Of a stretch of 64,000 bases of DNA, positions 59,732 through 64,000 are shown one piece after another; positions within the stretch are counted from its first letter, which is position 1, and each line of letters begins with the position of its first letter. A model generated the notes under the pieces. That model worked only from the letters and a program-made list of their open reading frames with translations, did no database searches and had not been told where the DNA came from. Source of the stretch: Candidatus Enterococcus ferrettii (GTDB taxonomy: Bacteria; Bacillota; Bacilli; Lactobacillales; Enterococcaceae); NCBI RefSeq assembly GCF_017377655.1, contig NZ_JAFREL010000020.1:62001-126000 (forward strand), in the 5' to 3' direction. The position numbers and the translations under genes were made by a program.

Positions 59732-60984
59732 GTTCTTCCTCCTATGTGTTCATTTAAACGACTAATTTCTTCAAACAACTCTTCGTTGCCAAATCCACCT
59801 GACTTAGTAATCACCTGGCGTTGCTTTTGGTTCCATTCAATAGTTGATAAAACAGTCCCGGCACTGAGCTCTGTCAGTGGTCGGATTGTCTGAACCCCCA
59901 ATACCTTCATGGACTGAAAAAGGGTATCCCCGCCAGTGAAAAGAAATGTATTTTCGCTGTGACTGGACCACAAGGCCTGAGTCAATTCTCCCAACGACTT
60001 GCCGATCCGAAAGCGATATTCAGAAACCGGCAGCGCTTTTTCCCGGCTATATGTCTTAATCCCTTCGGAAGTCTCTTCGCTTAAGGTTTCAAAAACCAGC
60101 AAAGGATGGACCTTCATCAGCTTCAGATAGTTTCGAAGTTCCTGTTTTCCTTCTGTTCTGGACCAGTAATTCGGCTCCAGCAGCTGTTGGGGGGTTAAGG
60201 AAATTCTGGGATAAGCTTTTTTGTCAGCGTGTTCAATTTGCTTTTTAGTAATAGGATTAACGCTGCCGCAGATCACCACTAACGGATTTTTTACCGAGTA
60301 GCTGCTGACGGACACGGCCGGAAATAACTGCTGAGCTAAAATCTTGGCAAATCCAGCACAGCCGATGGTGATTGCCAATAGATCGCTTTCCTTTAACAAT
60401 TGCATTTGTTGCTTTAAATCATTCTCTGTTTGCGCATCAAAGATCAAAACACCTTTTCTATTATGGGGAAGTTCATTGGCTTTGACCAGCAGTGCTTCGA
60501 TACCCGCCTCTTGCTTCAACCGATGAATCAGATTGCTTTCTGTTACTGGCTCATAAGGATCATCAGCAAACACACTTTGAGAAACCAAGACCTGATCGAT
60601 ATACAAATTACCGTCAATTAGTACGCGATTCATTTCAGGATAGGCTGGTAAAAATGGAATGCTTTCTGCTTGGCTGGTATCCAGAATGGCTTTGACTTCG
60701 GCACTGATATTTCCCCGCAACGCAGAATCTACTTTCTTATATATATAAGGAATCCCTTTCCGTTGAGCGCTTACAATTATTTCATTCATCTGCTGGTAGG
60801 CTTCTTCAAAAGGTAAATAGCGGCTCTCAGTATTTAGTACCAGTACAGCGACACTTTCCTCCAGCTCAATCTTGTTCAAATCTATTTCCGTTGAAACCAA
60901 GGTATGGACTCCCTGGTTGGAAAATTGAACACCTGTATCAAGAGCTCCGGTAAAGTCATCTGCAATGACTAATAATTTTAACAT
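59725..60984 (-). CDS. Four-carbon acid-sugar kinase (DUF1537)
   Basis: A 419-residue kinase of the DUF1537 family, which phosphorylates threonate, erythronate or related 4-carbon acids at C4 with ATP. N-terminal substrate domain with LLVIADDFTGALDTGVQF (4-21) and KKVDSALRGNI near 103; C-terminal nucleotide domain with CGSVNPITKKQI near 237, FLFTGGDTL near 335 and ITKSGGFGNEELF near 383. First gene of the operon; the next enzymes (Fe-dehydrogenase, PdxA2) complete a route to dihydroxyacetone phosphate. Family assignment firm, exact acid unknown. Confidence 0.9.
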   Translation of the reverse strand: MLKLLVIADDFTGALDTGVQFSNQGVHTLVSTEIDLNKIELEESVAVLVLNTESRYLPFEEAYQQMNEIIVSAQRKGIPYIYKKVDSALRGNISAEVKAILDTSQAESIPFLPAYPEMNRVLIDGNLYIDQVLVSQSVFADDPYEPVTESNLIHRLKQEAGIEALLVKANELPHNRKGVLIFDAQTENDLKQQMQLLKESDLLAITIGCAGFAKILAQQLFPAVSVSSYSVKNPLVVICGSVNPITKKQIEHADKKAYPRISLTPQQLLEPNYWSRTEGKQELRNYLKLMKVHPLLVFETLSEETSEGIKTYSREKALPVSEYRFRIGKSLGELTQALWSSHSENTFLFTGGDTLFQSMKVLGVQTIRPLTELSAGTVLSTIEWNQKQRQVITKSGGFGNEELFEEISRLNEHIGGRTC

Positions 60985-61001
60985 TCGTTCACCACCTTGG
61001 A

Positions 61002-61137
61002 TTTCATGGTTTCATTTTATGCTCTCAAGCCCGCTTTTGATATCAAAAAAAGTGAAAAACCGTTTAACTATGAAACAATATAGAAATTTATATATCATTA
61101 TCAGCTAATCACCTTTATAGTTGTTACTATATGAAAC
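61002..61137. promoter_or_regulatory. Divergent control region: ATGAAAC motifs and palindrome
   Basis: ATGAAAC occurs on the plus strand at 61070-61076 and 61131-61137, and inverted (GTTTCAT) at 61009-61015 with a partial copy at 61002-61007. A perfect 14-bp palindrome TTTTGATATCAAAA lies at 61035-61048. No sigma-54 motif is present. These are candidate sites for the PrpR-like regulator between the kinase operon and its own gene. Confidence 0.5.
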
Positions 61138-61155
61138 GCCCAGGAGGTTTAAAAG

Positions 61156-62934
61156 ATGAAAACGAAATTTTTAGGAATTGCTCCTTATGAAGAATTGAAT
61201 CATTCTATGAATGTGGTCAGTGAACAATTTGAAGAGCTGCAGGCAGATATTTACACAGCTGATTTGGAGGAAGGTCAAAAACTAGCCGTTGAATTGTTTA
61301 GCGATGGGTACGATGCCATTATTTCCCGGGGTGGAACCGCTGACTTGATTCGTAAAGCTGTATCGATTCCGGTTATTGATGTCTCCATCTCCATTTACGA
61401 TATTTTAGGTGCCATTCGGCTGGCGGAAAATTATACAACGAATTTTGCGATCGTAGGCTACGCCAGTATTACCGAAAAAGCTCATCTGCTTTGTGATATT
61501 TTAGGATATAAAATTAAGATCATTACCCTGACCAACACAACGGATACCAGTAAAATTTTGGATGACTTAGTGGAGGAACAGTATGAAATGATTCTTTGTG
61601 ATGCCATTACTAATCGGCTGGCTTTGACAAAATCATTGAATACCATCTTGATTACTTCAGGTTTTGATAGTATTAAACACGCTTTTACCGAAGCTCTAAC
61701 GATTGCAACCTATTTAAAACAGGCTCAGCAAGAATATCAGATGTTAGCTGAAAGTCTGAAAAGTCAACGGTCCGACTGCCTGATTATTGATCAGGAATTT
61801 CACGTTTTCTTTTCAACCCTTAATCCTGCATTGGAAAAGGCCTTTTTGCTCTTTTTACAAGCTAAAAAATCATTAACAGAGGAAAATCAGTACTATACAA
61901 CTATTCGGGGAAAATCCTACAGTATTGAACTGAAGCCGTTGCTGATTGACGAACAATTTTATTATAGTTGCGCCATCAATACCTCCACCCCGCCAATTGT
62001 GGGAAATCGCCTAGGAATTCTTTATCAAAAAAGAAGCGAAGTAGAGGAAAGCTTGACCACCAAACTACTCTTTACTAAATTTATTCAGCAATCAACTAAG
62101 CAAGAGTTGCAGAAGCTGGCTGATCATTATCAAGGCATGATTATTTTTGGTGAAACTGGAACAGCCAAATCCAGTATGGCCTATCAAGCTTACTTAAATA
62201 AAAAGACCCATAACAATTTTTTGATCTCCATCGACTCTAAACTAATCAATGATAAAATGTGGAAATTTTTGGTCAATCCGTCAAACGGACCTTTTGTCGA
62301 TGTGAACAACACTATTTTAATCGAGCATGTTGAACAGCTTTCCAAGCAGGATATTGACCAGCTGATCACAATTATTCAAAACACTCGCCTGCTTCAGCGT
62401 AACCATGTCATTTTTACTTATAATACCAATCGTGCTGGCGAAGCAAGCACTTACGAACAACTGATAACGGAATTAAATTGTGCCAGTATTTATGCTCCTG
62501 CTATCCGTGAACGTAAAAACGAACTTAGTGTGATTACGACCTTGCTTCTGAATAAAATGAATATTGAGTGTAATAAAGAAATTATGGGTTTTGATCCCAA
62601 AGCCATCAAAGAATTCTTATCCTTTGACTGGCCTGGAAATTTGAATCAGCTGCAAGCAGCCATCAAGGAATTAGTGATCCATGCTGCAACTCACTACATC
62701 ACGGAACACCAAGTTAGCGAATTATTGAAAAAAGAGCGGCTGATTCAATCTTTTTCCATCAGCAATCAGACACCCATAACCTTGCAGCTTACTGCTGAAC
62801 AACCTACTCTGTTTGACTACATTAAGCAAATTGTCTTGAACGTGTTGGAACAAAACAATGGCAACCAAACAAAAACGGCTGAACAACTAGGCATCAGCCG
62901 AACCACTCTGTGGCGCTATTTAAAAGAAGAATAA
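61156..62934 (+). CDS. PrpR-like regulator with degenerate AAA+ domain
   Basis: A 592-residue protein. N-terminal PrpR_N sensor (about 1-190, SRGGTADLIRKAVSIPVIDV), a linker/PAS-like part (200-300), an AAA+ domain (about 305-525) with Walker A FGETGTAKSS but no GAFTGA loop and a changed Walker B (TILIEHVEQ in place of LFLDE), and a C-terminal Fis-type helix-turn-helix GNQTKTAEQLGISRTTLWRYL-like end (quoted in part: KTAEQLGISRTTLWRYL). It cannot contact sigma-54 in the normal way, and no sigma-54 promoter is seen nearby. It probably senses a small acid and controls the divergent acid-sugar operon. GGAGG precedes the ATG. Confidence 0.85.
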   Translation: MKTKFLGIAPYEELNHSMNVVSEQFEELQADIYTADLEEGQKLAVELFSDGYDAIISRGGTADLIRKAVSIPVIDVSISIYDILGAIRLAENYTTNFAIVGYASITEKAHLLCDILGYKIKIITLTNTTDTSKILDDLVEEQYEMILCDAITNRLALTKSLNTILITSGFDSIKHAFTEALTIATYLKQAQQEYQMLAESLKSQRSDCLIIDQEFHVFFSTLNPALEKAFLLFLQAKKSLTEENQYYTTIRGKSYSIELKPLLIDEQFYYSCAINTSTPPIVGNRLGILYQKRSEVEESLTTKLLFTKFIQQSTKQELQKLADHYQGMIIFGETGTAKSSMAYQAYLNKKTHNNFLISIDSKLINDKMWKFLVNPSNGPFVDVNNTILIEHVEQLSKQDIDQLITIIQNTRLLQRNHVIFTYNTNRAGEASTYEQLITELNCASIYAPAIRERKNELSVITTLLLNKMNIECNKEIMGFDPKAIKEFLSFDWPGNLNQLQAAIKELVIHAATHYITEHQVSELLKKERLIQSFSISNQTPITLQLTAEQPTLFDYIKQIVLNVLEQNNGNQTKTAEQLGISRTTLWRYLKEE

Positions 62935-62941
62935 ATGTGAA

Positions 62942-62975
62942 CAGGGCCTGTGACTTTCTATTACAAGCCCTTTCG
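62942..62975 (+). terminator. Weak terminator after the PrpR-like gene
   Basis: A stem AGGGC/GCCCT (62943-62947 with 62967-62971) extended by TGT/ACA across one mismatch, then TTTCG. Confidence 0.5.
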
Positions 62976-62992
62976 AAAAGATATTTCCACGT

Positions 62993-63019
62993 AAAAAAAC
63001 CGCCCATTTTCAGGCGGTA
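62993..63019 (-). terminator. Terminator of the Spx/ArsC-like gene
   Basis: A six-bp GC-rich stem ACCGCC/GGCGGT with seven Us on the minus strand, 19 bp after the stop codon. Confidence 0.88.
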
Positions 63020-63037
63020 GAACGACAATTAAATAAG

Positions 63038-63397
63038 TTAAAAAAAATCAGCCCTTACTCCAAAGGCTTCCAATTTTTCAGGATTGTAACCAACACACAG
63101 ATTATTATCATCAAATAAAATCGGCCGATCAATTAAATTAGGATAAGTTCTCAACACTTGCAATAATTCTTCTGGGGACAGATGACCATAATCCAACGCC
63201 AGCTCATTGTAAATAGGTGACCCTACCGTAAGAATCTCATCAATATCATCCACCAGCTTTAAAATAGTGGATAACGTTTCTCTTTGCATCGCCTCGGTTT
63301 GCAGATTATAGGATTCAAAATTCACGTTGTTCAATTGCAGCAGCTTTTTGGTTTTCTGACAGTTGGGGCACCCTGGATCAGACAGTACTTGAATCAT
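63038..63397 (-). CDS. Spx/ArsC-family thioredoxin-fold protein
   Basis: A 119-residue member of the ArsC/Spx/MgsR family. Redox CxxC in SDPGCPNCQKTKKLL (about 6-20), helical insert (35-85) and C-terminal YPNLIDRPILFDDNNLCVGYNPEKL (here RPILFDDNNLCVGYNP). Spx-type members bind RNA polymerase, others are reductases; Arg in LIDRPI is kept as in ArsC/Spx. Which applies is unclear. Start at ATG 63397 with AAAGGAG 7 nt upstream. Stands alone. Confidence 0.82.
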   Translation of the reverse strand: MIQVLSDPGCPNCQKTKKLLQLNNVNFESYNLQTEAMQRETLSTILKLVDDIDEILTVGSPIYNELALDYGHLSPEELLQVLRTYPNLIDRPILFDDNNLCVGYNPEKLEAFGVRADFF

Positions 63398-63718
63398 TTT
63401 TTCACTCCTTTGCTTCATTTATTTAAATATTAGTACATTTTTTATTAATGCACGATTTACCACATTAGAATGATCTTTATTTTTTTGTTTATCTATTATA
63501 TTTCAAAGTATACACTAGGATAATTAATTGGAAAAGCAAAAACTTGTGAATAATTGAACAATGTTGGTTGACAGTGCTATCGTTTTGATCAAATGCCAAA
63601 GTTCACATCACTAATTTTTTCTGAGAAAACAACCAGCTTTTCTTTTTATTATAAATAGGCCCCTCCTTCTTAGAGCAATCAAAAAACCGTCTCTGCAGTA
63701 GAAACGGTTTTTGACGTT
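63398..63718. other. Intergenic region, no gene seen
   Basis: AT-rich DNA between the Spx-like gene and the truncated EIIA. It must hold the Spx-like promoter, but no strong pair stands out. The right end carries the EIIA terminator. Confidence 0.5.
63681..63712 (-). terminator. Terminator after the truncated EIIA gene
   Basis: An 11-bp stem (AAACCGTTTCT with its complement, one G-U pair), 5-nt loop and a U-run on the minus strand, 7 bp after the stop codon. Confidence 0.9.
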
Positions 63719-64000
63719 TTATTCGTCGTCCTCATCATCATCTGAGGCAATTACATCATTGACATAAGCAATATTACTGGCTCCAGCCTGAACCAAGGAC
63801 ATTTCAGTCCCAACTAATTCACTGTTAATGAAATCGATGACCATCGGCATATTCATGCCAGCGTACAGCTCAATGTCTTGGCCTTCCATAATCAAGCGGG
63901 AAACGACATTACAAGGGGTACCGCCCATCAAATCAGCTAATACTACAAAATCGTCCAAATCTTCAATAGCTGTCTCGAACTTTTTACGGAAATCCTCCGG
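63719..64000 (-). CDS. PTS mannose-family EIIA, C-terminal part (runs off the window)
   Basis: The last 93 codons of a mannose-class EIIA. The frame is open to the right edge (visible N-terminal part PEDFRKKFETAIEDLDD), so the TTG at 63958 is internal and not a start. Conserved VVLADLMGGTPCNVVSRL is the family middle, corresponding to FTDLLYGTPFNVA in the EIIA at 45159-45572. The active-site His lies outside the window. A second mannose-type PTS operon therefore begins to the right. The acidic end SDDDEDDE is unusual. Confidence 0.85.
   Translation of the reverse strand, partial: PEDFRKKFETAIEDLDDFVVLADLMGGTPCNVVSRLIMEGQDIELYAGMNMPMVIDFINSELVGTEMSLVQAGASNIAYVNDVIASDDDEDDE

Noticed and set aside
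63719..63958. Treating the EIIA at the right edge as a complete 79-residue gene
   Set aside because: The frame stays open to the window edge with family-typical residues, so the TTG is internal.

Overview
The window reads as chromosomal DNA of a low-GC Gram-positive lactic acid bacterium, most likely an Enterococcus (the E. avium group would fit, but I cannot prove the species). The evidence is strong AGGAGG ribosome-binding sites, short intergenic gaps, many intrinsic terminators, a WxL/DUF916 surface cluster, PTS sugar operons, Mga-like regulators and a gadCB acid-resistance operon. I see no tRNA, rRNA, CRISPR array, insertion sequence or prophage.

Layout. 0-4.3 kb: ABC-2 exporter and an AgrC/LytTR-type two-component system. 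4.4-8.8 kb: lac-type PTS operon (lacF-lacE-lacG) with a divergent DeoR repressor. 9-12.3 kb: flavodoxin/cupin/CMD operon with a LysR regulator, the scar of a deleted aldo-keto reductase, and a GrpB-like gene. 12.4-16.9 kb: D-amino-acid transaminase, an LCP ligase, and a RodA/FtsW-type SEDS pair behind a magnesium (M-box) riboswitch. 17.3-24.7 kb: WxL surface complex and an Mga-like regulator. 25.3-30 kb: a methyltransferase with a leader-peptide attenuator, then a shikimate operon (aroE, aroF, frameshifted aroB, aroK) behind a Tyr/Phe-rich leader peptide and two terminators. 30-43.8 kb: acetyltransferase, second Mga-like regulator, gadCB, isochorismatase-family hydrolase, MFS protein, a Lys-rich unknown, TraX-like and YdcF-like membrane proteins, an aminotransferase and a histidine phosphatase. 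43.8-50.3 kb: GH32 fructosidase plus mannose-family PTS, with a sigma-54 promoter and LevR activator. 50.4-53.3 kb: P-type cation ATPase behind a yybP-ykoY (Mn2+) riboswitch. 53.4-62.9 kb: a probable acid-sugar catabolic operon (DUF1537 kinase, Fe-dehydrogenase, PdxA2, Asp-box protein, DapA-family aldolase, SLC13-type permease, VOC protein) with a divergent PrpR-like regulator. The right edge holds an Spx/ArsC-like protein and a truncated PTS EIIA.

How the parts work together. The window is rich in RNA-level control: an M-box in front of cell-wall glycosyltransferases, a manganese riboswitch in front of a cation ATPase, a ribosome-mediated transcription attenuator in front of aromatic biosynthesis, and an erm/cat-style translational attenuator in front of a methyltransferase. 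The aro leader peptide (MIKNINTQLNNYYFSYFR) is the most striking single element. The acid-sugar operon is the best candidate for an undescribed pathway: it joins the known DUF1537-kinase/PdxA2 route to dihydroxyacetone phosphate with an aldolase, a dehydrogenase and a cytoplasmic sialidase-fold protein of unknown role, under a regulator whose AAA+ domain has lost the sigma-54 contact motif. All homology statements come from reading the translated sequence and remembered family features; no search was run.
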